Shown: in pieces, positions 50,101 to 63,659 of the stretch | Layout: each line of letters starts with the position of its first letter | How positions within the stretch are numbered: the first letter of the stretch is position 1 | Origin: Ectocarpus siliculosus | Taxonomy: Eukaryota; Sar; Phaeophyceae; Ectocarpales; Ectocarpaceae | NCBI GenBank assembly: GCA_000310025.1 | Contig: FN649734.1 | Span: 5,845,681-5,909,680 of the forward strand | Reading direction: 5' to 3' | DNA: 64,000 nt | Made by a program: the position numbers and the translations under genes | Notes under the pieces: generated by a model | Told to the model about the DNA's origin: nothing | The model's input: only the letters and a program-made list of their open reading frames with translations | The model's database searches: none

Positions 50101-53100
50101 GGATGATGATGTTGTAACAATCTCTACATTTGCCCACCCCTTGGCAACTACGTTCGTTTCGCTGGATTAGTCCGGAGAAGGGACCCACCTCAACCCGAAT
50201 TCGCTTCCCCTTCCTCGTTGTCGAGCGACGGTCACCCAATTGTGTAATAATGTGGAAATTGGCAACCTCATACAAGAAAGATACCGTTCCCCGGGCATAC
50301 CGTTACGCTGTCTTTTTCCCAACAGCACGGTCTGTAGGGCTCACGCATTACTCAAGCCACCTTTCACTTTCAACCAACCCCAAACGTGCCAGCGCGGCTA
50401 CCTCTCACCCGCTAGCGTAGCGTTGAGCCTTCTTAAAACCGGCGGTCTCCAGTCGGTTTCCGCGCAGGAGGTGTCCGTGTCATGGCTTCCACGTTCATTG
50501 CTGTAGCGATGGAGCGACGGACTATGTCGTGCGGTTTCGGCTGATGACGGTGACTCCAAGATGGTCCCCGTCGTTGGTTGCCGTACCGCGTCTGGGTGGT
50601 CGGTGAAAATGTGAACCGTCCCAATGATAGGGTTCTGAATATTGCGCAGCAAGCACACATCAATCTGGCACCCCCATCAAGAGACATCAAAAGAGAACAC
50701 GGAACATGGAAGGGGTGGGACATGGGACGGGGTGAGCGATAACGATAGCGATAGCAATAGCGGAGTCTCTATCTTGGGGGCATTATGACGGCTGGGTGGA
50801 ATGTACGTCGATGCAGTTTCTTATACAGCGGTAGAACGTAAGGAATGAGCAGGTGACACATACGAAAACATACCTGGTCCGAACGATGAGGTTCTGCAGG
50901 ATTCACGCGTCGTTCTGGCTAAGGCTAACATAAAGGTAGGAGTACCGTTGTCGTCGTACGGCTGAAGGAAACTACAATATTTTGGAGCAAAACGATGTCG
51001 TCAAGTCACTATGAACCATTCAAGTCCTTGATGAGGGCGGATTGATCTACAACATGCTGCAAGAAGCATCGCATCTGTGCGGCCAACCTCGCGAGCACGG
51101 TGGGGATCCTCAGGTACGTAGTATTGCGTGATCATATGGACCGAGTGACGGTCGTACGGCCGGTGGTGCTCCTGGTGCTTGGTGTGCAGTTCTCTCGGTA
51201 AAAGAGACTTTTCATCCTCCGGCGAGAAGAGCGGTTCCATGCCTGCCACGTCCTACCGAAACCGGGACAAGGGGAGAATCCACAAGCAAAGCATATAAAT
51301 GCGGGCCAGGTAAAGTCAGGGGTCTTTCGGTTTCTAGCAGGGCATCATCATCGGGGTTATGTTCAAAACTATCTAACACGTTTTGGTCGACCCGTATTTT
51401 CTGCAGGTGTGTAGCATGATACAACAAACCAAACGAAAGTACAACACGCAATGGCGGACAGATCACCACAGAAAATACACCAGTACGGGCAAAGTTTGTC
51501 AGGTCCCAGAATTGTGGGGTGACATACGAATACACGAAGAATACGACAAAAGTACAGTAATCGGTTCAATGTACTGCTCAACTGCTCAACCATGTCCACC
51601 GTGGTTTCCCGCAGCAGGCAGCACATGAATTCTATTGACACAGCTGTGTATATTGTATGTCGGAGAAACCTACGCAACCGAAGGAATCAACGCCAAAACT
51701 CACCCGCAACACGTCAAGAGCACCCCCCAACCTCCCAGAGAACCCCAGGAGAGTGACGACAATATTTGTCGAGAGAGGGTACACCTCTCGCAGCCGTTTC
51801 GTCTCGTCCCAAAGCCCGAGGGGGCGTGCAAACACCTTCGACCAACCCTCTCGCTCCTCCAGCTTACGAAACACGTGTCGGTGAATCGGTCGCGGTTGCA
51901 AGAGGGATAAAACTGCGATGATCGTCCCTCCTTGATGTAGAGGGGGCATCGACGTCTCCCTGATACCGAGTAAGAATCAAGTAGGCAATGTGACACATGT
52001 TACATAGCGTAACCTAGGTCGTGCGTGTGAATGTTCTTTAAAGGGGGTTTATTAATGGCCATCAGGCTTTGGGCAGCTGCTGGGATCGAAACAGTGCGTA
52101 CCAAGTGACTAGCTCAAGATGAACCGTTCGTGACTTTCTGGACAACGACATGTCGTCCCTCTTCACAGACAACATCCTGGTTCTTGACAAATATTAATGT
52201 TATACCTGCAACACCCAGCTCGCTGAAACAGAGACATCGCCCCCCCCTTCACACGAAGTGCCTTTGGACAATTAGCTAACAATAGGGAAAAGCCCTCGGC
52301 AAAACATCCTGGCCTTCACTTGGTCGGAATCATTTTCCGGTCTTTAATTGCACTTAAACTTGAAGTGTGTACCATACCTTACGATGAGGTCGACAGCTTC
52401 TTTACGTCGGCCGCCCCCTGCTTGGATGAGCTGCACCAGACTGGCAAGGGCTTCGTCTCTCTGGTCTAACGGGGATAGCCGTAGCGCCTCACGGAGCCAC
52501 AACTCCGCCTCCTCCAGCTGCGGCGCAGAGTCGATGCAGTTGTGTCAACAACAACGTTCATGTCAAAGTCAAATGCCAATGTGCGACTACGGATAACTGG
52601 AACTGTACGTGTTTGGGAGAGGACAAGACGTCAACACTGACTGGGTTCCAGGGGGGTGCTGAGGCAGTAGGCTAAGGAGAGGTCGCGCACAGGCGCTTAA
52701 GGGTGAGATTAACATGGTTCGGTTGTCTTGAACAATAAAATAAACTTGATCTGGTGTAAGTCGTGCTCCAATCACGACCGTCATGAACAAACCCCCCTTA
52801 CAAGGCCGCGGGAAGAGCTCCCATGCTACTAGACGCTAGCTCGGGACGCTTGACACGGAGAACGTGAACGATGACCTGGCCATCTCCATCATATCTGCAC
52901 CAGCGTGGATCTCAAGCCTCTGCGTTCCATGCACTGCTGTGCTTCGATGTTTCAATGATAAGGGGCATAACAGAAATCCAAGCACGATCTAGAGTCCGGA
53001 CGAGTAACCTGATCCTTGGCTTGCAGGGTCGCGCCAAGGGAAGTCATTGCAGAGTGATAGCCAGGCCGGTTCTCGATAGCACCCCGGAGCATTGACTCCG

Positions 53101-54253
53101 CCTCGTCCAAGCGCCACAGCTGTGTAGACGATCAAGGTGGAGCGTTGTACGACCCGTTGCAGGCTATTCGTTAGCCAGGCAGTCATTTAGGGTTAGAACC
53201 GCGACGTAGGACTCAATAAAACTTGAGGAACCATACCGCAGCTATCATTTTGTTCACCTGTTGGAGCGTACAGCCTAGGTCGTTCATCACGCCGGCAATG
53301 GCCGATGCTTCCGCCGACGCTTTCTCCAGCTCCAAGCGCACAATTTCGTCAGAACCTCTCTCCCCCCCAGAGCTTAAGCTGACGTGCTCACGATTCGCAA
53401 TATCTGCTGGGCGTCTCCTTGATTCCCCCCACCCACCCACACCCTCATTGTTGATAACCCCTTCCTTGTCGTCTGCTCCCCGGCCGGACATATTTTCGTT
53501 CGCCCCGTCTAGTATTTCTGCTCGGACAGCCATATTTTCCGCGCTCTTGTGTTCTGTAGGGGCGGCTGCGACGACTTTCTCTCTCCTCTTGCTTCTCATA
53601 CCCTCCATGAGGCGGAGAGTCTGTTGCGAGGTGACTGCGGCTTCTTCGAGCCGGCTCTGCCCGTAGAGTACCGCAAACCGTTCCAGGAGGTGGGAGATAA
53701 GTTGTCGGTGTTCGTGTTGATCGCCCTCGTCCTCGTCCGTGCCGGTCGTAGCATCGACGCGATTGTCGATCTCCGCACTCACTGCCATGGCAACCGTCAA
53801 GCCCCTGTCAGTGGCCTCGACCGTAGACCCACTGCGTGCGTCGTTGGTATTATTTCCTCCTCCTGCTGTGGCGGCGTCGCTGTTGGCGATTTTTCTTATC
53901 GAAATTTCGCCGCCATTCGCATGTCCGGTGCCGTCGTCTTCACCGGTGTAACCGTCGTTGTGTTCTTGGCTGTCGTCTTCCTCAGTTCGACTGCCGCCAC
54001 TGGCGGTGCTATCGTGTTTCCGAGCGGTGTCAGAGACGTCTCGCGGGGGCACCCTGACTTCCGGCGGCCGGTGGAAGGAATTGTGTCCCACCGGTTCATC
54101 GGAAGGCGGAAGTTGAAGATTTTGGTGATGTTGCTGCGATTCTTCTCGTTGTTGGTGGTTGTACTGTTGCTGTTGTTGTTCTCGAACAAACGGCTTCGCC
54201 GGTGGCAGGGGCAGGTCTGCTCCATGCTCAAGATTGACCTGCGTTTGTAGCAC
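47111..54253 (-). CDS. TPR protein with conserved SNSDI/TDSQDSWIF domain
   Basis: Exons with clean junctions: 54253-53258 (ATG chosen as the first in frame), 53119-53009, 52517-52378, 51193-51088, 50664-50587, then at least one unfound exon, 49593-49505, 48945-48859, 48546-48314, 47505-47407, 47252-47111 (TAG). The N-terminus is disordered (Gln/His, Asp/Thr-rich) with a TPR-like helix. Two TPR motifs follow: LDEAESMLRGAIENRPGYHS and LEEAELWLREALRLSP. The C-terminal domain reads MITQYYVPEDPHRAREIDVC, NPIIGTVHIFTD, MTFRDAFRYSNDVLDGQ, VLLSNSDIMFDESLARLG, TDSQDSWIFRSPLP, GRPRCDGRLAQVLIDAGYVV and a final RLDTQVPGA. To my knowledge this domain recurs in algae and large viruses without an assigned reaction. 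SNSDI/FDES recalls an acidic sugar-nucleotide site, but that is inference. Confidence 0.75.
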
Positions 54254-54557
54254 GTGAAAATTGGATCAGGTGTCCATGAGATAGGGGCGTTCCAGCGGAA
54301 TGTATCGGTGGGTACAAATAACCAGTACCCGACAGTTTCGTCAAACCCACGTGTCAACAGAAGAGGGACACCGATTATTGCTATCGGACAGCCCTCGCTA
54401 TCCCCATCCTTGTTCAGAACGATCTAATGCACCGCCAATCATCTGTTCTACAACCGCACAGAATAGGAAACCCGACTAGCACGTTGAATTCCGCTTCTCT
54501 TTCGTGGAAACAAGGTGCCAAACCCAATGGCCAACCACCTAGACTAACCAGCACCCG
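54254..54557. other. 304-bp spacer between two TPR genes
   Basis: This lies between the stop of the GT41 gene (54,558) and the first ATG of the next gene (54,253), both on the minus strand. It must contain the terminator of one and the promoter of the other, unless the pair is co-transcribed. No TATA box or poly(A) signal was assigned. Confidence 0.6.
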
Positions 54558-57500
54558 CTACGTGTGTACTACCTCTTCCGCTGTTGGCGAAATTCGCCCG
54601 GCGGCCCTTGAGAGAAACCTGGCCCATTCCAGCAGCACGTCCCTCCTCTCCCACAGGGCCGACGAGCGTTGACCAATGAGATTCCCAGCCCATCGACGAT
54701 ACTCCGCATCTCGCCCGAGCCGGACGGCCAACTCCACGTAGCTGACGTAATAGCAAAAGAAGGATGAGGCGAGAGAAGGGGTACGGGCTGATTGCCAAGG
54801 TTTGGCGTGCTGTGTCCGTGTCTCTTCTTCTAATTCTATAGGAAACGCTCCGAGTGACTGCGGCGTGCGAAGTGCGTTATAGTTGGGGTTGTTTTCTGGG
54901 CAACAGCACTCCCAGCAGCGCTTGGACTGTTCCCGCCCGTCGGGGTTGGAGGTCGAGAGAATGGAGGGGTCAGGAGCTCGCATATGCTGCCTCTGACAAT
55001 TGAATGCGACATTCCTAGTTACAAAGACATGCCCAGCGTGCCGTCGTGCACGATAAACGGCAGGTCCACAAGGTGTATCGATGCGATCACCTGTCTCTAC
55101 TCTTCGCAATGCAGCACCCCCCATCCCCTGGTCGTTCCAGACCCATCGTCTTGTACAAGCTGAACGCCATCCGACCTGGCAGGGCGTCTCCCTCCATAGC
55201 CACCACCGGCACCCCTACGGAAACACCAAATCAAGATTAGGAACGGGGATTATGCTCCAGGCACCCCATGCGACAAGAGGTGCGACACGGAAAAGAGTGC
55301 CGGCAACGTTCAACGATCTCGAAAGTATCAACGACAGCACAACGGGCATGCGACAGGTCTTGGTGCTACTCTGCATGTAGCGTCGTATGCTAGGGTATTC
55401 CAAACCCATGATGCAAGAAGCACATAACACACAACACTCCACAGTTCTCTTGGCACTTACGCTGTGCCTGTGTCTACACAGGCCCTTTTGACAGAAAGAA
55501 ACACCCCAAAAGAAACGACGTGTTCCCCAAAGCCCAGAAAATATTTCTCACCCAACGCAAGCCCATCCGCCGCCGTTTTCGAACCTCCGAACGGGAAGGG
55601 GTGGAGAATAACATCCGCCGATGCCAGAAAGGTGCGGAACTCCTTTCCAGCCGACATCCGTGGCAGTATCTTCACCTAGCAGCACGAGTAGGTCACATAG
55701 GCCGGGGACGGAGGAGGCAGACATGGTTTCCAACTCGCTGCTACTTCGCTTACCGTTTGCTGTTGCCATGTGGGATTCCTCCGCCGTATGATCTCATGCC
55801 TCTTTCGTTTGTGACCAGGGAACCGTTTGGGAGACGTCCCGTGTGACTTGGTCACTTGATCATTGAGCGACTCGCTACCGTGCTTTGGGGAATTTTCGAA
55901 TTCGTTGGGTTACTTGACAAGCACAGAGTGGGTAATGGAAAACCCTTTATTCCTGGGGCCGATCATCCGAGACGGATTCCACGAGCTTGCTTGGAGCATA
56001 ACAAAAACTGGCTTGGCAAACCTGGTTCTACGTTCTACTGCCACGGCCGTTGGTGGCCGTTGGCTGTACCAGAGACATGAGAAGACCATCGGCTGAGATT
56101 CTTGGCGAGTGGTGTTTGCGCTCCAAACTGGACTAGTACGATTACACACGCAGTACTTCTGAGGGTCTTGACAATCCACGCAAATCGTTTCCTCAGTAAC
56201 ACCCCTGCGCCTCCTTCAGCTGTTGCGCTGTGGTAACAACATTCGGGGCCATAACCCTTGATGTCCTCGATTCCAATCCCCGTAAGGCATACAGCCACCC
56301 GGTTCCAGATGTGAAGTGTCATGCCAACCACTGGTGCATGGATGCACTTCTGTGTTTGCCCAGTACGAGCTTGCCGTAGTACCAAGCCCGCACATCGTGG
56401 ACACAATCCTTTTTGTTTTTTCTCGGGTATGTTGAACTTTATCCATCGCCAAAACTTGAGTCGATGCCCTGACTTTTGTTTCGACGTTGACCCGCTATCG
56501 ACATCAAAACCTGCTCAATTTAGTTGGTTGGATGAATGGTGTACATCGACTCCCCCTGGAAACCAAAACGATGTTGCTTGAAGATATACTCAGTGGACCA
56601 TGTTGGTGATGGGCAACCATAATCCACCTGAGGGAGTACTTCCGGCACGGAGCTGCTTAGCCGTCGCCAGAACGCCTCTGTCCACAGTTTCCGACGTCCT
56701 TCCGTGAGCACCAAGTAGGCTTTATTTTTATTTTCTTTTTCTCCGTTGGGCATCTGTCCGTTATTGCACATTTCATGCATTCGTTAGAAAATGTGAACGT
56801 GTCGACGCAGTAGTGAGTCGCTTCGGCCGATTTCAAGACACACACCGAGGAATCAGCCGATCACTCAATCGTGTGACAGACAGGGAGAAAGACAAAAGCC
56901 AGCTCCCACCTGCCCGTTGTTTTGGTTGTTGTTGACGGCCAGGAGAATATCCCTCAGGACCAGGTCGAAGTCAGGCTTGAGCTTGAACAGACTCTGGGAG
57001 CACATGAAAATCACGCTGAATCCCGCGATAGCGGGAACAACGAAGAACGCAAAAGCGGATAGGTGCCAAGGTTAGTGGGGCGCAAGGAAGGGGGCTGGGC
57101 GCCCTTACGTTCAACGGGCAGCTAGGGCCGAAAAATAACCCAAACAACACAGGTGGGCACGTACATTCTGTCAATGTAACACTGTCGCACCCACAGACAA
57201 CGCAGAGCATAGATTTGGCGACTCGGTCATAGCCAGGGAAATGACAGCGCGGACAGAGACTATGTTCGCATTTTTTTTGGCGTCGCAGCACTTGACGTTG
57301 AACGAGACTTTCCTTCAACGTATCTCATAATATGTCGCCGTTAGGTAGTCATCCTGCGGTAACTACCTGATGTGTTGGTTTCTGCAAGATGACATTTTCC
57401 ACGACAAAAACTGCTGAATATATCGACAGAGATCCGAACATCAGCATGCACCAGCTCCATTTCTTTCTGAACGACCATGTCCGCCCCTTGTGTATGAGCA

Positions 57501-60500
57501 ATGCAATCATCACCTCAAACGTAACATTGTTCTACGGACGCCCACCTGTCCTCCTCCACGCCCAACTTGGACTTTAGCTTCCGGCGCAAAGCGACCTTCG
57601 TTTCTTCTGCCTCTCGTGATGTTGGGTCACTCATTCCTGATGGCAGATCATGCGCCACTGGCCGCGCGTACCAGATGCCCTGTCCTCCTAGCAAAACCAC
57701 CTTGGGCACAACACGCACATCACCAGGACATTTCCCCCTTGAGCAACTCATGCATACCGTCAGGGAAATTCGCCCTACGAATGTGTTCGATTCGCATTCC
57801 GTGGCTCGAACCGCAGCCTATTTGTTCTAATCAGGAGTGCCAAGATTACTCTTCTGCGTAGGTATTTTGAGCGAAACAGTCTTGGCTTCCCTCAGACAGT
57901 TTTGATCGCACCTGCTCTGAGTAGGGTTCGTCTTTGTCAGAGAGCGCTGTTCGGTGTTGCCCTTCCATCACCTCGGTAGACACGAAGTAGTCTATTGAAG
58001 GGTTCCCTGGAAACCCAAGAGCGGACACATGACATCGCCCACGGGACGAGCGGAACGAAGGCATGCATGCATCGAAAACCGCGTTGGAAATGCTCGCGGC
58101 AATTTGTGCAGCGTGTACATCTATCGCGTTCAGACACGCAAGGAGTCGCCCAAGGAAGTGTAGCGAGATATCCACTGCTGTGTCGAGAATGCAACTGAAG
58201 TATTCAGTCAGTTCGTAGAGCATAACTACTTTCAACTGTTTCCTAGCAAAGTCAATAACCTTGAACATTGGCTGGACGTCTCCGTGCTAACACCGCATAC
58301 TTTTCTGCGAGAGTTTGAACCTGGCGAGTTTTTTTAAAGTATATTTATTCTTGGTATATTTTGTTTTGTGTTATCGTAATCAGCAGTTTGGAATCACTCA
58401 CTTTCAAGAGAGACATGTTGGCCCGCTGGGTTTCTATTTTCAGTACGGACAGATAGATCTAACACCATCCATTCCGAACGTTCCGGACTTTGCTGTCGAA
58501 TCCTCGAGTGTCTTCAGGCAACTGTTGTATGACAACCAGAAGCGAGCCCAGGTTGATTGTAGACAGCCGCAAGTTTATTCATTTATTGTCAACCTTTCCG
58601 AAACTGTTTCAAATTTGGTGTTTCCATTCGAATACAGCCGAGTTAGAACTGTTATGGAGGAACAGAGAAATAAAAGAGGGAAGGGAGCAAGCTCGTTGCT
58701 CCTGGCTTCGGGTACTCACAGTTGTTGTTTGATTTCTTGTTTAGCCTTCTTAGACCAGGTCCGCTCAGCGCCCACTCGGAGAGTGAGAGCGCGGGGCTGG
58801 GATTTTGATCTTCCTTCAAGCTATTTCAATACCCCTCAACGTCGCCAAATATCCATATCCAAAGAAAATTCAAAATATCCAATAAGCGCTCATACAACGT
58901 TCATGAAACGCTCGTACAATGCAAATACACTAGTTGCTCCATTACAGAATCTCGCAAGATTCAAACATTAGACTCTGCGTTTTGCGCTCTCACCGGTGGT
59001 GATGGGGTTGCCCCAGAAAACGGCCTGCACCCTCGCTAGGCGAGAGTACCCCAGAAAGTGGGAAATCGGCTCGGAGTTCATGTCCGCATAAACCAGTACG
59101 TCGAGCCTGAAAAACCACACGAAGTCAAGAAATAAGAAGTTCAATTTCCCAGGGGGATGAAGGAAACCACAGCCGGACGAAACCACAAGTAACTCGAACA
59201 AGGGCTCGGTTATCGATGTCCAGAATAATCCTGTCGAAGTGATGCAGATTATCTTCTGTTCTTTCGTGTCTCGTCGCTTGACGTTTAGACCAATTACACG
59301 TGGTCCAGAAAACAATACCTGTATAGGTTTTGCCGAAAATATTGTATTCGCCCGGACCGAAAAAAGAGGCGGCCGGCAACAAAAGAGCTTCGGGCGAAGT
59401 GATATCCTATCTGTTGCTCTGCTGGTGGGGAGGAGCGATGATATTTTTCCGCCATGTTGTTCAACTACGCGACATGGGCGGTATACAGTCTCGTGTGCTA
59501 GAACATTCGAACTTGCAAGGGTGGAAAAATCCCATCATCACTTAATCGCAGCAATTCCATCACACTGCGTGTGACGTTTAGTGTGCTCGTGACCCTTCAA
59601 CGTCGAGATTTACCAGGAATAGCAGCGCCTCATTGGTGGAGTCCGCGAAATTCAATCGGTTGTTCCGACAACGGTTTTTGCTACCAATAAACAGCGGTTG
59701 AGGTGCTGGTGTCCCTCGTTGCAATGTCTCAACAGTCTCGTCATCATTCGTGTTTTTCAACAGGCGTAAGCCTCAGACCTCCGAAGCAGTTTGTCACCGG
59801 GATTTGTGAGGGTGGGTAGAGCATACCTTAATCCTCCTAACATTCTCCTAGCGACATCCAGCTTCATCGGGAGTTGCATGACCTCGTCTGCAGCATCGGC
59901 CAGACTGGGGGACAGCCGTTTCCCTGTCGTTTTCGCACAAGAGCATAATGGTATCCTCTTCCGTGTTACCATTACCTCACATCTCAGTTCGCCACCTCCG
60001 TAATTGAACTTCTCCCAACTATACGCTATTAATTGCTAGGCAGAACAACTTGAAAAAGTGTACAAAGGCGTCGCGTGCACTACGGTCACCGACGTTGGCT
60101 AGTCAGATGGTTTTCGTTAAGATGTTTGGCTAATGTTACTTCAAACTTGGCCGTACGTAGTCGACGTAGAGACAGAATGGATTGGACATATTTCGGCTAC
60201 TTGGATCCAGAGTTGGTGGAAGCTGTTGGGAAGAAGCTTGGGGCTGCGCCTACCTGGCGCGTCGATGGGGCACACGATGACGCGAAAGAGCCTTCTCGGG
60301 AGGTACTTGACAACGCCCTCTAGCAGCATACCGTGCGGTTCCTGCAATTTTGTTTGAAGGTTTGGGTGCTCTGGTCAAGCATTGTCCGTTAAAGCCGAAG
60401 AATATGTATGCCTTGATCTTGACGCATTTCATATCATTGGTGGTCACGTGGAAAGGATGCTCTCGTGTGTTGACCGTATTAACCTCTTCTTGAACAACTC

Positions 60501-63454
60501 GAGGGCTGGAGAAGAAGTCGTCGTCTCAGGTTGTGCCTGGGTGGGTCGCCTTTCAACAGGTTGCCTTGGGTCTGAAGCACACTATCTCCGTTGTTGTTGT
60601 TGTTGTTTCTCACATAAGCCCAACTAGCTACATGTTATTAGCCCGTCTGCAAAGAACGACATGACGATGCAGTCTGCAAAAAGGTTAATCCCAGGGCTGA
60701 CAATGCTCATCTACCATACACCACCGCGACAGAGCAGCTCCTTGAAGGGTCAGTTCTATGCGCAACACACGTGCCGACTATGATGCCCGCGTCAGAAAGC
60801 CAACGTGCACACTCGCCTCGTCTCCGAAAAACTTGGACACGAACCCCACCCGTAGCGGCGAAACATCGGTCGAGCTATCCAGAGGCGTTTTCGACGGCAC
60901 ACCCATTGAGGCATCCGACATCGTATTTGTTGAGGTATCCGTTGATCCTCCGGCGAAATCCTCTCCTGCCTTCGGCGTGCGGGCGGTGGTTGTTGAGCTC
61001 GTTGTAGGCGAGTCTCCCGGTAGGTCGATTGGCTGATGAGGGCCTGTGTCAACTTCCTTTTCGAGGTCCGGAGTTACGTCGAGAAGTCCCGGGCTTGCCC
61101 GAGTGTACATCCTGGTCGGATGTGGGAGTTATCGCACATGAATGACGGTGAGTCACTATGCATGGTTTGGCGCGGAGGCACGCACAGCATGTTGTGCATT
61201 GGCACAAGATATCGGTTGGCACCAATGATCATGTTCATTGGCTGATATATCAAAATGTCCAGGTTGGCAGACGGAAACACTCCAGATCGAAATTAAGCAA
61301 CTATACTGAACCACGGTGGATATTGCTAGGCCTGAAGCTACAGCACACCTGCAGTGGGCAACGTGGGGCACGTTGAGCACACACTGTCCACCTCCTATAT
61401 GCTCCCCATTGGTGCTTGCAAAACTTTGAGTTTGCAGAACAAGCGGAACGACAAGCATAATCTCCAAACAAGTGTCCGCCCACTCAGTCCACACGATGAG
61501 CTCAAAACAAGTTACGACAAACTCGAGCACGTGGTCTGTCGTGTGTACTGCTCGCCGCCAGTCGACCCCAAACGCAAACAAACACGCCTTCCAGAAATAC
61601 TCAACCAAAGCCAACAAAAGTACGCTACAAACCGACCCATGGTAGGCAAGGTTTCAAAATATGAAGTTGTTTACCTGGCGATTTTCTGTTGGATCAACCG
61701 GTAGTTCCCGCCCCGGTAGACGAGATAGAAGTGCACACGCTCCACCCCCCGAGCAGGGTCAGGCATTGACAACGGAGGGTCATCGCGTGCTATCAAATTG
61801 TCCACCTGGGAAGTACCGTGTGGCGTTTCGGATTACGGACAGCATGGAAGATTGAGCACAGAACACTTTCAACTCCCGTTTGCGTTCCCTCGACAATGCC
61901 TTTCAAGCTTTTCAAGTACAACGAGAACGCATCACTTGCAAGAAAGAGCATCGAACGGCGTATTCCGAAAGTCGTCGACGGCCATTGCCTGCGAGTTCTA
62001 GAGGGGTGAGGTCGACACGTCGAATGTTTCACATGTGTAGTTATTTCTTGCCGCCCTTCCACCGCGTTGACGACGACATACGTAGTACCTCTCACAGCAG
62101 TCAGCACTCATCGGTCACGTTCATGCTTCCTAGGCCCTACCATATGCCACACGTGCCGAAGTTTGAGCACAATCGCATATATCAGTGTAATAGGTTTTTC
62201 GGAAGGCCTTCCATAAAATCGCCAACTGCTGGACAACTGAGCGCCCGACAGCTCGCCGAAAGCCGTACCCCCCTGCCCTGCAAACATGACCGGCGGTGTC
62301 CGAGGTTTCAGCGAAACCCAATTGTTGACTGAAAGTACGAGATACATGCCGATGGGGATCGACGGCCAAGCAAGGAAATTCCTCGAATTTCTTGTGTTGA
62401 AGTGTTGTTGGTACTTCTGTTACGCCACTCACCGCTCGTTCCAGTTGTTCGATCTCTTGGGCGATTTCTCGCTCACCGGCCATGATGGGTTGCAACATGA
62501 TGGCGCGGCGGACGGGAAGACCATCGTTTCTTCTCAACCTTTCCGCTCTGTCGATTGGATGACGGTTTCATGTAGTACAAGTGTTCGACGTCACGGTTGA
62601 TTTTGGAGGGCCAGCTAAAGCGCTTGTCGTTGTACTGCTGTAGCACTCGGTACACGTTCAGGGTCCAGACGTTAAGAAATGTTGAGTCCATTGGATTAAC
62701 CTCAAGATTCTTGGCCAATGTACTCCTCGCTCGGCCGGATTGCTTTGAAAAGCAGTTGGTTGTGCTACAAAACTGTTGGATGCGTTCTATTGATGATATG
62801 TTTCGTGTACTCCTTTAGACTCGCCCAAGGATCACTTTGAGTGCTCGTCAGACATACCTCACAATGTGTGTGTCTCACGCTATCAACGTGCTCACACTCG
62901 TGTTATGCGCTGTGGTAGAGTAGCACAGAAGACTTGGAACAGCGTTAAGTACTCACTGGATATTCCGAAATTCCGCGCACTTCGAACGACTCAAAGGTGG
63001 AATGGCGGTTCGTTTTCCTGTGTGTATGCATGCCCTCCAAACATGGTGTCAGGAAGAGGAGAACAACACCTACTCTCTGCACGTGGTGAAAGCGGCGTGC
63101 CAGTGTAACCGCCCGCATCATTAATTTTGCAGCAGTAGTTCACGACACATCACAGAGGGTATATAACCGAATGCAATAGAAGTCCCCCTCCTCTTGGGCA
63201 AAGGGAAGGTTTGAGGCTGGGTTGGGGCTGACGATGGGGGGGGTCTTCTTCACGCTTGCCTGGTGTAGAACGACCGAGCACGATCTAAATCCCCGTCCTC
63301 TTGCCAGTGTATGCCGAGGTTGACTAACACGTCCGGTTCGAAGGGGTCGAGCTCGAAGGACTTTTCCAGCATGGACAACCCCTCGTCCTGCTGGCCAAGA
63401 GCCAGTAGCGCCACTCCTAGGTTGTTGAGCGCAACACAGTTCTTGGGCGATTCC
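54558..63454 (-). CDS. TPR + GT41 (OGT/SPINDLY-like) glycosyltransferase
   Basis: GT41 enzymes transfer a sugar from a nucleotide-sugar to Ser/Thr of proteins in cytosol or nucleus. Exons joining in phase: 61805-61675, 61111-60817, 60341-60254, 59923-59827, 59106-58994, 58006-57912, 57700-57546, 57015-56910, 56753-56628, 55675-55552, 55214-55091, 54741-54558 (545 aa plus stop). Upstream, 63454-63260 is a TPR (NCVALNNLGVALLALGQQDE, then EPDVLVNLGIHWQEDGDLDR), and 62725-62433 carries VEHLYYM and RAIMLQPIMAGE but needs a one-base frame change near 62,560. GT41 signatures: LRVGFVSKFFGDEEPHG, VLVYADMNSEPISHF, QAVFWGNPITTGNPSIDYF, LLGGQGIWYARP, LHPFPFGGSKTAADGLALG, VPVVAMEGDALPGRM and YVELAVRLGRD. 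The 5' end lies upstream and possibly outside the window. The donor substrate is not deducible. Confidence 0.85.
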
Positions 63455-63659
63455 CTGCGAGATAGCAGTGGAGTCAAAGCGTGTCACGGCACATTTGACG
63501 GAAAGATGACCATTAAAGAGTCTTGAGCGCATCCGACAGACGACACGACGGTTGTCGTGAAGTGCGTAGTTTATGCATTTCATCAATCCGTGGATATTGT
63601 CGTTTAAGATGATTTTTCTCGAGCAAAACGACGCCATGTACGAAGTATACTTTGTGTAC

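Noticed and set aside
51194-51249. ATG at 51,249 as start of a separate gene
   Set aside because: An acceptor at 51,193 joins the TPR exon at 52,378 in phase and continues straight into the conserved YYVPEDPHR domain, so a fused gene is the simpler reading.
61880-62009. Plus-strand frame with MPFKLFKYNENAS
   Set aside because: It lies in an intron of the minus-strand GT41 gene, has no supporting splice sites or family match, and is short.
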